From: CAVSDF01 sp963726715
GTDB lineage: Bacteria; Bacteroidota; Rhodothermia; Rhodothermales; BA12
Reading direction: 5' to 3'
Assembly (NCBI GenBank): GCA_963726715.1
Contig: CAVSDF010000010.1
Location: 744,001-808,000 of the forward strand
DNA: 64,000 bases
This document shows, in pieces, positions 45,183 to 54,267 of the stretch. The notes below the pieces were generated by a model. That model was not told where the DNA came from and searched no databases. It worked only from the letters and a program-made list of their open reading frames with translations. The position numbers were made by a program, and so were the translations under genes. The first letter of the stretch is position 1; every line of letters begins with the position of its first letter.

Positions 45183-46598
45183 ATGCCCGCCTCCCCCGCC
45201 TCCTTCGCCGCCGACGGTGCCACGCGCCGCCGCGTGCTGCAGGCGCTTGCGGCGTGCGCGGTCGGGCTGCCGCTCGCCCCCACGCTCCTCGGCGCCGGGC
45301 GCGGCGCGGGGCGTGACGTGGACGCCGATGCCTCGCCGCCGCCCGCCCTGCCCCGCCTCCGCGCCGACGATCCGGGCGACGACGCCTTCTGGGCGCTCGT
45401 GCGCGCGCAGTACCCGCTCACGCGCGAGCGCGTCTACCTGAACACCGGCGGCCTCGGCCCGGCGCCCTACGCCGTCCTCGACGCCGCCGCGCGGACGACG
45501 ATGGAGCTCCAGCGCGTCTCCGAAACCGGCCACGAGCGCATCGCCGCCGCCCGCGCGCCCGTCGCCGCGTTCTTCGGCTGCGCGCCCGAGGAGATCGCCT
45601 TCATGCGCAACGCCACCGAGGCCAACTCGACCGTCGCGGCGGGCCTCGCCACGCTTCGGCCCGGCGACGAGGTGCTCCTCGACACGCACGCGCACCCCGG
45701 CGGCGCCGTCCCGTGGATCGCCCGCGCCCGCGCCGACGGCATCCGCCTCGCCACCTTCGACCCCGACGCCCCGACCGCCGACGCGCTCCTGGCCCGCATC
45801 GAGCGCGCGATCACGCCGCGCACGCGCGCCCTCCAGATCTCGCACGTCACCGCGCCGACCGGCATCCACATCCCCGCCGCGCGCGTCGCCGAGATCGCGC
45901 GCCGCCGCGGGCTGTGGTTCCACATCGACGGCGCGCAGTCGGCGGGCATGATGCCGGTCGATGTGCGGGCGCTCGGGTGCGACTCGTACGCGACGAGCGG
46001 CCACAAGTGGATGGGCGCGCCGCACGGCACCGGCCTCCTCTACGTGCGCCGCGAGCGCCTCGGCGACGTCGTGCCGACCGAGACCGGCGCCTACACCGCG
46101 AGCGGCTACACGCTTCCGGCGCCCGTCGGCGGCGGCGCGGCGGCGATTCCGGTGGGCACGACGAGCCCGACGCCCGGCACCCTCGCCTTCGCCGACAGCG
46201 CCGAGCGCTACGAGCCCGGCACGCGCGACGCGGCGGGGATCGTGGGGATGGCCGCTGCCGTCGACTTCCTGAGCGGCATCGGCATGGCGCGCATCGCCGC
46301 CCACGGCCACGGCCTCGCCCGCCGCGCCGCCGACGCGCTCCGCGCCGCCCCCGGCGTGACCGTCCTCACGCCCGCCGACCCGGCGCTCGCCGCCTCGATC
46401 GTCACCTTCCGCGTCGACGGCGTGCGCTACGACGCGCTCTACAGCGCCCTCCTGCGCGACCACAAGATGCGCTGCCGCATCGTGACCGAGCAGAACCTCG
46501 ACGCCGTCCGCGCGAGCCTGCACCTCTTCCACGGCACCGCCGAAGCCGACCGCCTCGCGGCCGCCGTCGCCAGTATCGCAGACGCCGCCCGCCGATGA
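45183..46598 (+). CDS. Tat-exported class V aminotransferase-like PLP enzyme
   Basis: 471 residues. The N-terminus has a twin-arginine signal (ATRRRVLQALAACAVGLPLA), so the protein should be exported folded. The PLP fold shows YLNTGGLGPAPYAVLDAA, FMRNATEANSTVAAGLATL, LWFHIDGAQSAGMMPVDVRA and the PLP lysine in YATSGHKWMGAPHGTG. It is closest in form to the isopenicillin-N-epimerase/cysteine-desulfurase group. Its substrate is unknown. It sits between two permease genes and overlaps the second (ATGA). Confidence 0.9.
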   Translation: MPASPASFAADGATRRRVLQALAACAVGLPLAPTLLGAGRGAGRDVDADASPPPALPRLRADDPGDDAFWALVRAQYPLTRERVYLNTGGLGPAPYAVLDAAARTTMELQRVSETGHERIAAARAPVAAFFGCAPEEIAFMRNATEANSTVAAGLATLRPGDEVLLDTHAHPGGAVPWIARARADGIRLATFDPDAPTADALLARIERAITPRTRALQISHVTAPTGIHIPAARVAEIARRRGLWFHIDGAQSAGMMPVDVRALGCDSYATSGHKWMGAPHGTGLLYVRRERLGDVVPTETGAYTASGYTLPAPVGGGAAAIPVGTTSPTPGTLAFADSAERYEPGTRDAAGIVGMAAAVDFLSGIGMARIAAHGHGLARRAADALRAAPGVTVLTPADPALAASIVTFRVDGVRYDALYSALLRDHKMRCRIVTEQNLDAVRASLHLFHGTAEADRLAAAVASIADAARR

Positions 46599-47578
46599 CC
46601 GGGCCTCGTTCGACCTCCGGCGCGGTGTCCACCACCGCCGTGCCCGCTGCCGCCGTGCCCATCGCCGGGGCGCCGACGCTGGTGCAAGCGGCGGTGCCGC
46701 GCGCCGCGCCGCCGGCCGCGCGGTCGCCGACGCATTCGTCCGGTGCAGGTGCTCGTCCACGCCGTCCTCATCGCCGGGGCGGTGGCGATGATCGGGCCGC
46801 TCGTGTGGATGGTGCTCTCGTCGCTCAAGACCAACGCCGAGGCGGCGCGCTTCTTCACGACGCCGCACGAGATCGGCGCCATCGCCCGCGCCCTCTGGCC
46901 CGACACGCCGACGCTCGACAACTACCGCGCCGTCTTCACCGAGCGCCCGATGCTGCGCTACTTCCTCAACTCGGCGATCTACACCGCCGCGCGGATGCTG
47001 CCGTCGCTGCTGCTCTGCGCGATCGGCGGCTACGCGTTCGCCAAGCTGCGCTTTCCGGGCCGAAACTGGCTCTTCGGCGCGGTGCTCGTGACGCTCATGG
47101 TGCCGCTGCAGGTCAAGATCCTGACGCTCTACGAGATGATCGTGCGCTTCGGATGGGTGGACTCCTACTCGCCGTCATCATCGTCGGCATCGCCGAGCCG
47201 TTCGGGCTCTTCCTCTTCCGGCAGACCATCTCCGACATCCCGGACGAACTTCTCGAAGCGGCCCGGCTCGACGGCGCGGGCTTCTTCCGGACCTTCTTCA
47301 GCGTCGTGCTGCCGCTCATCAAGCCGACGCTCGCGGCCTATGCCATCTTCCTCTTCATGTGGTCGTGGAGCGATTTCCTGTGGCCGCTCGTGGCCATCAA
47401 CAGCGAGTCGCTCAAGCCGGTCGAGGTCGGCATCCTCGGCTTCGTCGACGTGAACAACCCCGATTACGTCAAGATGATGGCCGCCGCGACGGTCGCCGTG
47501 GCCCCCGTGCTCGCCTTCTTCCTGGCGATGCAGCGGCAGTTCATCAAGGGCGTCACGATGACGGGATTGAAGGGCTGA
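46595..47578 (+). CDS. carbohydrate ABC transporter permease, UgpE/MalG type, two frameshifts
   Basis: The N-terminal Ala/Pro-rich segment (TSGAVSTTAVPAAAVPIAGA) reads to about 46735; the frame then changes to VQVLVHAVLIAGAVAMIGPL. It runs through LRFPGRNWLFGAVLVTLMVP to VRFGWVDSY near 47165 and returns to the first frame as AVIIVGIAEPFGLFLFRQTI. The EAA loop is LLEAARLDGAGFFRTFFSVV and the end is AMQRQFIKGVTMTGLKG. The second break fits one missing G in a CGGCC context. The two shifts cancel, so without them the gene is a normal MalG-like permease. Confidence 0.83.
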   Translation: MTGPRSTSGAVSTTAVPAAAVPIAGAPTLVQAAVPRAAPPAARSPTHSSGAGARPRRPHRRGGGDDRAARVDGALVAQDQRRGGALLHDAARDRRHRPRPLARHADARQLPRRLHRAPDAALLPQLGDLHRRADAAVAAALRDRRLRVRQAALSGPKLALRRGARDAHGAAAGQDPDALRDDRALRMGGLLLAVIIVGIAEPFGLFLFRQTISDIPDELLEAARLDGAGFFRTFFSVVLPLIKPTLAAYAIFLFMWSWSDFLWPLVAINSESLKPVEVGILGFVDVNNPDYVKMMAAATVAVAPVLAFFLAMQRQFIKGVTMTGLKG

Positions 47579-47627
47579 CCCGCCGCCCCCGCCTCGACCT
47601 CGCTCCCCTCCCTTCCCCCGTCCTCCG

Positions 47628-49007
47628 ATGCGCCGTTTCGCCCTCGCCGCTGTTCTGCTCGCCGCCGCCCTCACCGGGTGCCGGGGCGGCGAGGCGGCCG
47701 AGCGTCCGGGCGTGCGGACGGTCCGGCTCTTCATCCTCTTCCTCTCGCCCTCGCAGGCCGATTTCTACCGGTGGGCGGAGCAGACGTACGAGGCGCGGCA
47801 TCCGGGTGTGGACATCGTCGTCGAGCAGTTTCCCGGCGCGAGCCTGAAGGACTTCGAGATCAAGCTGCGCCTGCGCTTCGCCGCGCGCCGCGAGCCGGAC
47901 CTCGTCATGGCCAACGCCAACGTCCTCGCCCCGCTCGCCGAACTCGGCCTCCTCGACCCCACCCCGGAGCGCCTCGTGCGCCACGTCGAGACGAACTCCG
48001 TCAACGAACTCGTCCGCACGTCCTGCTACACCGGCGGCGTCTGCTACGGCGTACCGACCGACGCCGCGTGGCAGGCGATGTACTACAACAAGGCGATGTT
48101 TCGCCGCGCCGGCCTCGACCCCGAGCGCCCGCCGCAGACGTGGGACGAACTGCTCGCCATGGCCGACCGCCTGACCGTCCGCAGCCCGAGCGGCGCCCCG
48201 ACGGTCGCCGGGTTCTCGCTGCGCAAGACCGGGTTCAAGCCCGGCACCGCCGAGAAGTGGTTCACCTTCCTCCTCTCCGCGGGCGGCGCCCCGTTCAGCC
48301 CCGACGGCACACGCGCGACGCTCGACACGCCCGCCGCGCGCGAGGCGCTCGCCTTCTACCGCGCCGTCCTCGACCGCCGCATCGACGCGCTCACGCTCGA
48401 AGGCGACCAGGGCGGCTTCGGCGAAGGGCAGGTGGCGATCCTCTTCCGCGAGGCGCACATGATCCGCTGGCTGCGCGAGACCCACCCGGAGATCGAGTTC
48501 GGCGTCGCCCCGCTCCCGAAAGGACCGGACGGCAAGCCCGGCGTGTCGTCGGGCGGGTCGTACCTGATGGCCGTCTCCGACGCCTCGCGGTACAAGGCCG
48601 ATGCGTGGGGCTTCACCGAGTTCCTCGTCTCCGACAGCGCCTACGCGCGCTACATCGGCATCGGCGGCGTCGTGCCCGTCGTGAAGAGCGTCGCGGCGCT
48701 GCCCGAGTTGCGGCGCGACCCGGCGCTCGCGGTCTTCCTCGACCAGCCCGCCGTGTCGATCGGCCACTTCCCGCTCGTCCAGCGCGCGAGCGAGATCACC
48801 GGCGCCTACCTCGAACGCTACCTCTACGGCCTCATCCCCGCCGACGAGATGCTCACCCGCGCCAACCGCGACGCCAACGCCGTCCTCGACGCCAACCGCG
48901 ACGTGGCGGCCGTGGACGACAGACGACAGACGACGGACGACGGACGACCAACGACCGACGACCAACGACCGACCACGGCGGCGGCGCAGACGCGGAGGGA
49001 GCCATGA
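47628..49007 (+). CDS. sugar-binding lipoprotein of the ABC importer, with repeat-derived C-terminal tail
   Basis: 459 residues, family 1 solute-binding protein. Lipoprotein signal with lipobox in AAVLLAAALTGCRGG. Features are FYRWAEQTYEARHPGVDIVV, CYGVPTDAAWQAMYYNKAMF, AILFREAHMIRWLRETHPEI and SGGSYLMAVSDASRYKADAW. The last 30 residues (VDDRRQTTDDGRPTTDDQRP) are encoded by a GACGAC simple repeat that the frame reads through until a stop overlapping the next start (ATGA). The natural end was probably near VLDANRDVA. It works with the permeases at 44213 and 46595. Confidence 0.92.
   Translation: MRRFALAAVLLAAALTGCRGGEAAERPGVRTVRLFILFLSPSQADFYRWAEQTYEARHPGVDIVVEQFPGASLKDFEIKLRLRFAARREPDLVMANANVLAPLAELGLLDPTPERLVRHVETNSVNELVRTSCYTGGVCYGVPTDAAWQAMYYNKAMFRRAGLDPERPPQTWDELLAMADRLTVRSPSGAPTVAGFSLRKTGFKPGTAEKWFTFLLSAGGAPFSPDGTRATLDTPAAREALAFYRAVLDRRIDALTLEGDQGGFGEGQVAILFREAHMIRWLRETHPEIEFGVAPLPKGPDGKPGVSSGGSYLMAVSDASRYKADAWGFTEFLVSDSAYARYIGIGGVVPVVKSVAALPELRRDPALAVFLDQPAVSIGHFPLVQRASEITGAYLERYLYGLIPADEMLTRANRDANAVLDANRDVAAVDDRRQTTDDGRPTTDDQRPTTAAAQTRREP
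48908..48977 (+). repeat. GACGAC-type repeat inside the binding-protein 3' end
   Basis: About 70 bases of GACGACGGACGAC and ACGACCAACGACC units. Translated in frame it gives a Thr/Asp/Arg-rich tail. Confidence 0.75.
48994..48999 (+). promoter_or_regulatory. Shine-Dalgarno-like GGAGGG
   Basis: Four bases before ATG 49004, overlapping the end of the binding-protein gene. Together with the ATGA overlap it supports that start. Confidence 0.5.
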
Positions 49008-49828
49008 CGACACCCGAGATCGCCGTCGTCACCGACGAGGTCGCCGACACGCTCGGCGGCGCGCTCGCGTTCGTGCGGCGCCACGGGCTCACGCGCGTCG
49101 AACTGCGCGAGGAGTGGGGCGTCGGGCGCTTCCCGTTCTTCTCCGACGCCGCCTTCGCCGCCCTCGCCGACGCCCGTGCCGACGGCATCGCCGCGACCGC
49201 CGTCTCGCCCGGCGTCTTCAAAGGCCCGATTGCCGACACCGCGCGCCTCGCCCGCGACCTCCACGAGACCCTCCCGCGCACCCTCGACGCCGCCGTGCGC
49301 GTCGGCGCCGCAACCGTCGTCGTCTTCGGCTTCGAGCGCCCCGCGTCCGGCGCCGATGGCCGACGTACCGACGCCGCCGACCGCGCCCGCGCCGCCGACG
49401 TCCTGCGCGCCGCCGCCGCGATGGCCGCCGCCGCGGGCCTGACCGTCGCCGTCGAGAACGAGCCGGGCTTCTGGATCGACACGCCCGCCGAGAGCGCCGC
49501 GCTCGTCGCCGAGATCGGGCATCCGGCGCTGCGCCTCAACTGGGACCCCGCCAACCTCCACTGGGGCGGCCTCACCCCGACCCCCGCCGATGTGGCGACC
49601 CTCGCCCCGCACCTCGGCGGCCTCCACGTCAAGGACTTCTACCCCGCCGACCCCGGCGCCCCGTGGCGCGCCCTCGGCGACGGCGTGACGCCCTGGCCGC
49701 CGCTCCTGCGCGCCGTCGCCGCCCTCGGCACGCTCCCGCACGTGACCCTCGAAACGCACACCCTCCCCCGCGCCGCCGCCTCCGAGCGCAGCCTCGCCGT
49801 CCTCCGCCGCTGGCTCGCCGACGCCTGA
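49004..49828 (+). CDS. sugar phosphate isomerase/epimerase-like TIM barrel
   Basis: 274 residues, xylose-isomerase-like (AP endonuclease 2) fold. Segments are GLTRVELREEWGVGRFPFF, GLTVAVENEPGFWIDTPAES, LRLNWDPANLHWGG, HLGGLHVKDFYPAD and HVTLETHTLP, which place the expected Glu, Asp, His and Glu metal ligands. Proteins of this family convert keto- or inositol-type sugar intermediates. It is coupled to the binding protein by a four-base overlap. Confidence 0.85.
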   Translation: MTTPEIAVVTDEVADTLGGALAFVRRHGLTRVELREEWGVGRFPFFSDAAFAALADARADGIAATAVSPGVFKGPIADTARLARDLHETLPRTLDAAVRVGAATVVVFGFERPASGADGRRTDAADRARAADVLRAAAAMAAAAGLTVAVENEPGFWIDTPAESAALVAEIGHPALRLNWDPANLHWGGLTPTPADVATLAPHLGGLHVKDFYPADPGAPWRALGDGVTPWPPLLRAVAALGTLPHVTLETHTLPRAAASERSLAVLRRWLADA

Positions 49829-49857
49829 CCGCTCGCCTGTCGTCGGTCGTCCTGCCT

Positions 49858-49901
49858 GCCCTGAGCCTGCCTGTGCTGAGCGAAGCCGAAGCGTCGAAGG
49901 G
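49858..49901 (+). repeat. CCCTGAGC/GTCGAAGGG-type short repeat
   Basis: Begins GCCCTGAGCCTG and ends GCGTCGAAGGG with an insert between. It resembles a short palindrome common in environmental genomes. Only one copy in this window. Confidence 0.45.
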
Positions 49902-49926
49902 TCGTCCCCCACTCCACCCCGCCCCC

Positions 49927-51036
49927 ATGTCCACCGCCGCCCCCACCTCCCCCGTGCGCCTCGCGCTCGTCGGCCTCGGCGGGCACGGGCGGACGATCCA
50001 GCACGCGGCGGACGCAGCGCCGGGCGTGGCGGTCGTTGGCGTGTACGATCCGGACGAGGCCGAGGCGGCGCTCGCGGCGGAGCGGTTCGGCGTCGATGCA
50101 GCCGTCTCGTACGAGGCGCTTCTGGCGACGCCCGGCCTCGACGCGGTCGCGCTCACGACGCCGAACGCCCTGCACCGCGCGCAGGCCGAGGCCGCCTTCG
50201 CGCGCGGCCTCGACGTGTTCGTCGAGAAGCCCATCGCCCACACCCTCGCCGACGGCGCGGCCATGATCGCCGCCGCCGACGCGGCCGGGCGCGTGCTCTT
50301 CGTCGGGCACAACATGCGCTACGGCGCCCCCGCCGCCGCCGCCCGCGCCGCCCTCGCCGACGGCCGCATCGGCACGCTCGTCTCGTTCGAGGTCCACTTC
50401 TCGTCCGACACCGGCACGCGCCTCGCGCCCGGTTCGTGGCGCCTCCGCGCCGCCGACGCGCCGCTACTGCCCGTGGCCCAGCTCGGCATCCACGGCCTCG
50501 ACCTCGTCCACGCCCTTCTCGGCCCGACCGCGAGCGTCGGCGCCCGCGCCCGCGCCGTCGGCCTGCCCGCCGGGGCGCCGGGCGATGTGGTGGACTCGGT
50601 CGTCGCGCTCGTCGCCCTCGATGGCGGCGTGCTCGGCACCCTCGTGAGCCACTACTGCACGCCGGTGCGCTTCGCGTGGACGATCACCGGCACGTCCGGC
50701 GCCCTCGACGGCACGCCGCACACGCTCGTCGTCACCTCCTGCGATGCCGCGCCCGAGACGCTCGTCGATGTCCGCGGCGACGGCTACGAGAGCTACGTCG
50801 CCGAGATGGCCGCCTTCGCCGACGCCGTCCGCACGCGCCGCACGCCCGAGAGCGACGGGCGGAGCGGCCTCCTCGCCCTCGCCGTCGTCGACGCGATGCG
50901 CACCTCCGTCGCTTCGGGCGGAATGCCGGTGACGGTCGATGTGGGACGGACGACGAACGATGGACGACGAACGATGGGGGCGGATGCGCACGATGGCGCA
51001 GGGGCGCGGGGCGGTCCCACGCGCGGGCGGGTCTGA
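49927..51036 (+). CDS. Gfo/Idh/MocA-family oxidoreductase, repeat-derived C-terminus
   Basis: 369 residues. Rossmann motif LALVGLGGHGRTIQHAADAA, the family lysine in DVFVEKPIAHTLADG, and the C-terminal alpha/beta domain. It oxidises or isomerises a sugar or inositol-like compound with NAD(P). After VASGGMPVTVDV the frame runs into GACGAC sequence (GRTTNDGRRTMGADAHDG) and ends at a TGA supplied by palindromic repeat A (51025-51050). The true end was probably about 35 residues earlier. Confidence 0.88.
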   Translation: MSTAAPTSPVRLALVGLGGHGRTIQHAADAAPGVAVVGVYDPDEAEAALAAERFGVDAAVSYEALLATPGLDAVALTTPNALHRAQAEAAFARGLDVFVEKPIAHTLADGAAMIAAADAAGRVLFVGHNMRYGAPAAAARAALADGRIGTLVSFEVHFSSDTGTRLAPGSWRLRAADAPLLPVAQLGIHGLDLVHALLGPTASVGARARAVGLPAGAPGDVVDSVVALVALDGGVLGTLVSHYCTPVRFAWTITGTSGALDGTPHTLVVTSCDAAPETLVDVRGDGYESYVAEMAAFADAVRTRRTPESDGRSGLLALAVVDAMRTSVASGGMPVTVDVGRTTNDGRRTMGADAHDGAGARGGPTRGRV

Positions 51037-51050
51037 GACCCGCCCCTACG
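51025..51050 (+). repeat. dispersed palindromic repeat A, copy 3
   Basis: Identical to copy 1 over GGGCGGGTCTGAGACCCGCC plus CCTACG. The TGA in its centre ends the upstream oxidoreductase. Confidence 0.85.
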
Positions 51051-51103
51051 GTGCCTTGCGCACCTCGTCCTTTCGATTCACCACCTACGAACTCCCGAAC
51101 TCC

Positions 51104-52205
51104 ATGCGCCCGCTCCTCGTCCTTCTCGGCCTCGCCGCCGCGACTGTGCTCGCGCCGACCGCGCAGGCGCAGGCGCTCGTGACGCCGCAGCGCGCCACGG
51201 CGGGCACGCCGCCGCTCGTGCTCTACGCCGGTCTGAACAAGTCGCGCGGCTACGTCGTCGGCTCCAAACTGTCCGAGAGCGGACTGCACCGCTTCATGGG
51301 CGACGCGGCGCGCCCCGACGCACACCGCGACACGCTCTGGCAACACCTCGGGTGGAGCACGCCGCGCATCTCCGGCGTCGCCGTCGACCCGTCGGACCCG
51401 TCGCGGCGCTACCTCGCCGGTGGCAACGGCGCCTTTGTGAGCACGACGGGGGGCGCTGCGTGGCGCATCCCGACCGACTGGCGCGTCACCGAGGTCCAGG
51501 ACGTCGCCGCCGATGCCGCCGGGCGCGTCGTCATCGGCACCGCCTACGGCGCCGTGGCGCTCGACCGACCGCGGCGTGACGTGGGCCGAGGCCGTCGGCG
51601 GCATCCCGCTCATGGACCGCTACACGCAGGACGTCGAGATAGACCTGCGCACCGCCGGGCGCGTCGTCGCCGCCACCGACGGCGGCGTCTACGTCTCCGA
51701 CGACGGCGCCGCCTCGTGGCGCCGCGCCAGCCCCACGCTGAGCGTGCAGGACGTGGCGCAGAGCGCGTCGGCGCCCGACACGTGGTACGCCGCCACGCGC
51801 GGACGCGGCCTCTGGCGCTCGCAGGATGGCGCGCGGACGTGGACGCAGACCGCGACCGCCTTCCGCGACAGCACCTTCTACGGCGTCGCCGTCGATCCCT
51901 ACGACGCCCGCCGCGTCGCCGCCGCGTCGTGGAACGCGGGCGTCGTCGTGAGCGCCGACGGCGGGCGGACGTGGACGGCCCGCACGCGCGGCCTGCCCGT
52001 CGCCCGTCTCTACTGCGTCCTCTTCGACGCCAACCGCGCCGGGCGTCTGTGGGCGGCGACCGTCGAGCACGGCATCTACCGATCCGACGACATGGGGCGG
52101 ACGTGGCACTACGCCGGCATGGCCGGCACCCTCGTCTTCGACCTCGTCTTCCTCCCCGACGCCCCCGGCGCCGCCTTCGCCACCCCCGACGCCTCGGCCC
52201 GATGA
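51104..52205 (+). CDS. exported sortilin/BNR-type beta-propeller protein, one frameshift
   Basis: About 366 residues. Signal peptide RPLLVLLGLAAATVLAPTAQ. Propeller repeats include GGNGAFVSTTGGAAWRIPTD, GGVYVSDDGAASWRRASPTL, RGLWRSQDGARTWTQTATAF and HGIYRSDDMGRTWHYAGM. The frame changes near 51565 (YGAVAL, then STDRGVTWAEAVGG). Such propellers bind or cut glycans, but no catalytic motif is recognisable. It overlaps the next gene by four bases (ATGA), so the two are probably co-translated. Confidence 0.82.
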
Positions 52206-54101
52206 CCCGATTCTCGACGCCCCGGCGCTTCCTCGCCTGCGCAGTTCTCGTGCTGTGGGCCACTGCGGCCCTCGCGCCCACCGCGCAGGCGCAGCGGACG
52301 CCGCAGGCCGCCTGGCGCGCGCCGTACGTGCAGCCCGACGAGTCCGCACGCCTCGCCGCCTTCCACGCGCGCGGCGACTCGCTCATCGACCTCCTCGCCC
52401 GGCAGGTGCCGCCGACCGACCGGAGCGCGGGTGGCTACATCAACATCGCCGCCGACCTCTACCGCGGCACCGACATCGACTGGTGCGCCGCCCGCATCGA
52501 CTCGCTCCTCGCCGATCCCCGCGGCGACATGTTCTGGATGTACCCGGTCACCGTCGTCATGTACGCCGGGCGCGACCGCCTTCCGCCCGCCACCCGCGCC
52601 CGCCTGCGCGACGCGTGGCGCACCTACATGCCCTACCGCGGCGACACCGAGAACCACTGGGCGATGTACTACGCCTCCATGTACCTCGTCGCCGAGATGT
52701 ACCCGATGGATGGGCCCGAGACGTGGTTCAACGGCAAATCGTCGCGGGAAAACATGGACGAGGCGCGCGACTACCTGCGCCACTGGATCGACCTCACGAC
52801 GACGCGCGGGCAGGGCGAGTACGACAGCCCCGGCTACATGAGCTTCTACGTTGCCCCGATGGCGATGCTCGCGGGCTTCGCCGCAGACCCCGAGATGCGG
52901 CAGCGCGGCCACATGATGCTCGATTACCTGCTGGCGGATTACTACGCCGAAACGTTCGACGGCGTCCATGTCGGCGCGGCGGCGCGCATCTACCCGGCGC
53001 CCCTGTTCCGGCGCTGGACCGAGAACGGCTCCGGCCACGCGTGGCTGCTCTTCGGCAACACCCCGTTCCTGCTGCGCGGCGAAGCGGCGATCCTCGCGAT
53101 GTCGGGCTACGAGCCGCCCGCCGTCCTCCACGCCATCGCCACCGACCGCTCGGCGACGCATCTCGAGCGCGAACTCAAGCGCACCCGCCACCGGATGCGC
53201 AACTCCGAGATTCGCAACGAGAACGTCTACAAGCAGACGTACATGACGCCGACGTACGCCGTCGGGAGCACGCAGGGCGGCAGCCTCCAGCCGATCCAGC
53301 AGCACACGTGGGAGGTCGCGTGGCGGCAGGCCGATCCGCGCGTCGGGCGCAACGTGATGTTCTCGGTGAACCCGTCGAGCAGCCCGCGCGAGGGCACGAT
53401 GTACTTCGCCGAGCCGTGGGACATGGTGACCGACCTCATCGCGCGCTCGAAGACCGAGTACGACAGCCCGACGAAGTGGACCGGCGGCAGCCCGTACGAG
53501 CAGGTCGCGCAGTCCGACGACGCCATCGTCGCGCTCTACGACATCCCCTCTGGCGAGCGCTTCGGCCACGTCTCCGGCTACTTCTCGAAACTGCTCGTGG
53601 ACATGGCCGACGAGAGCCGCGGCGGCCCCGGCGGTGGGGATGCGAGCGGCTGGATCTTCGCCCGCGGCGGCGAGGCGCTGCTCGCCTACCGCCCGCTCGC
53701 GCCGTTCGAATGGCGCACCGAGGCCGACTCGTCGCGCCGCCTCCACAGCCCGCACCTCAAGAACGGCACCGTCGTGCAGGCCGCCGCCGCGAGCGAGTGG
53801 CCCTCGTTCGACGCCTTCAAGGCCGCCGTCCGCGCCCTGCCGCTCGTGGCGGACCTGAACGCGCCGGGCGGCCCGCGCGTGCGCTTCACCACGCTCCGCG
53901 GCGTCCCCATCGACGCCGCCTTCGGCCAGACGCCGCGCATCGGCGGCGCGCCGGTGGATCTGCGCCGCGTGGCCGCTCTTCGACGGCCCGTTCCTGCGCG
54001 CCGCCGTGGAGAGCCGCCGCCTCGAACTGCGCCACGGGACCATGCGCCGCACCCTCGACTTCGCCACCCTCACCGTCACCGACACCGTCGCCGACGACTG
54101 A
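52202..54101 (+). CDS. exported toroid-fold protein, putative polysaccharide lyase or hydrolase, one frameshift
   Basis: About 632 residues. Signal peptide ends APTAQAQ. The central region is helical (GDTENHWAMYYASMYLVAEM, WIDLTTTRGQGEYDSPGYMS, HVGAAARIYPAPLFRRWTEN), and a later beta-rich part (NVYKQTYMTPTYAVGSTQGG, YEQVAQSDDAIVALYDIPSG) recalls alginate/heparinase-type lyases with an alpha toroid and beta domain. I cannot assign a family. A frame change near 53968 leads to WPLFDGPFLRAAVESRRLEL and ends LTVTDTVADD. It is coupled to the propeller gene upstream. Confidence 0.75.
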
Positions 54102-54107
54102 CGCGGG

Positions 54108-54194
54108 TGCCCCCACCTGCCGCTGCGGCCTGGACGGCCTCCGCGGCGGTCCTCCCCCGCGAGCGGGGGAGGTGCCCGAAGGGCGGAGGGGGCC
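54108..54194 (-). repeat. dispersed repeat C, copy 2 (short, reversed)
   Basis: Reads GTGCCCCCACCTGCC through GCGGAGGGGGCC; lacks the inner hairpin of the other copies. It lies between the toroid gene and the dioxygenase gene. Confidence 0.75.
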
Positions 54195-54267
54195 GGTGCC
54201 CGAACCGCCACAGGCGGAGGGGACACCGCCACCGCCCACACCCACATCTCCACACCCCATCCCCGCC

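Noticed and set aside
52202..54101. Naming the toroid protein an alginate or heparin lyase
   Set aside because: General fold impression only; no catalytic motif of a specific lyase family could be placed.
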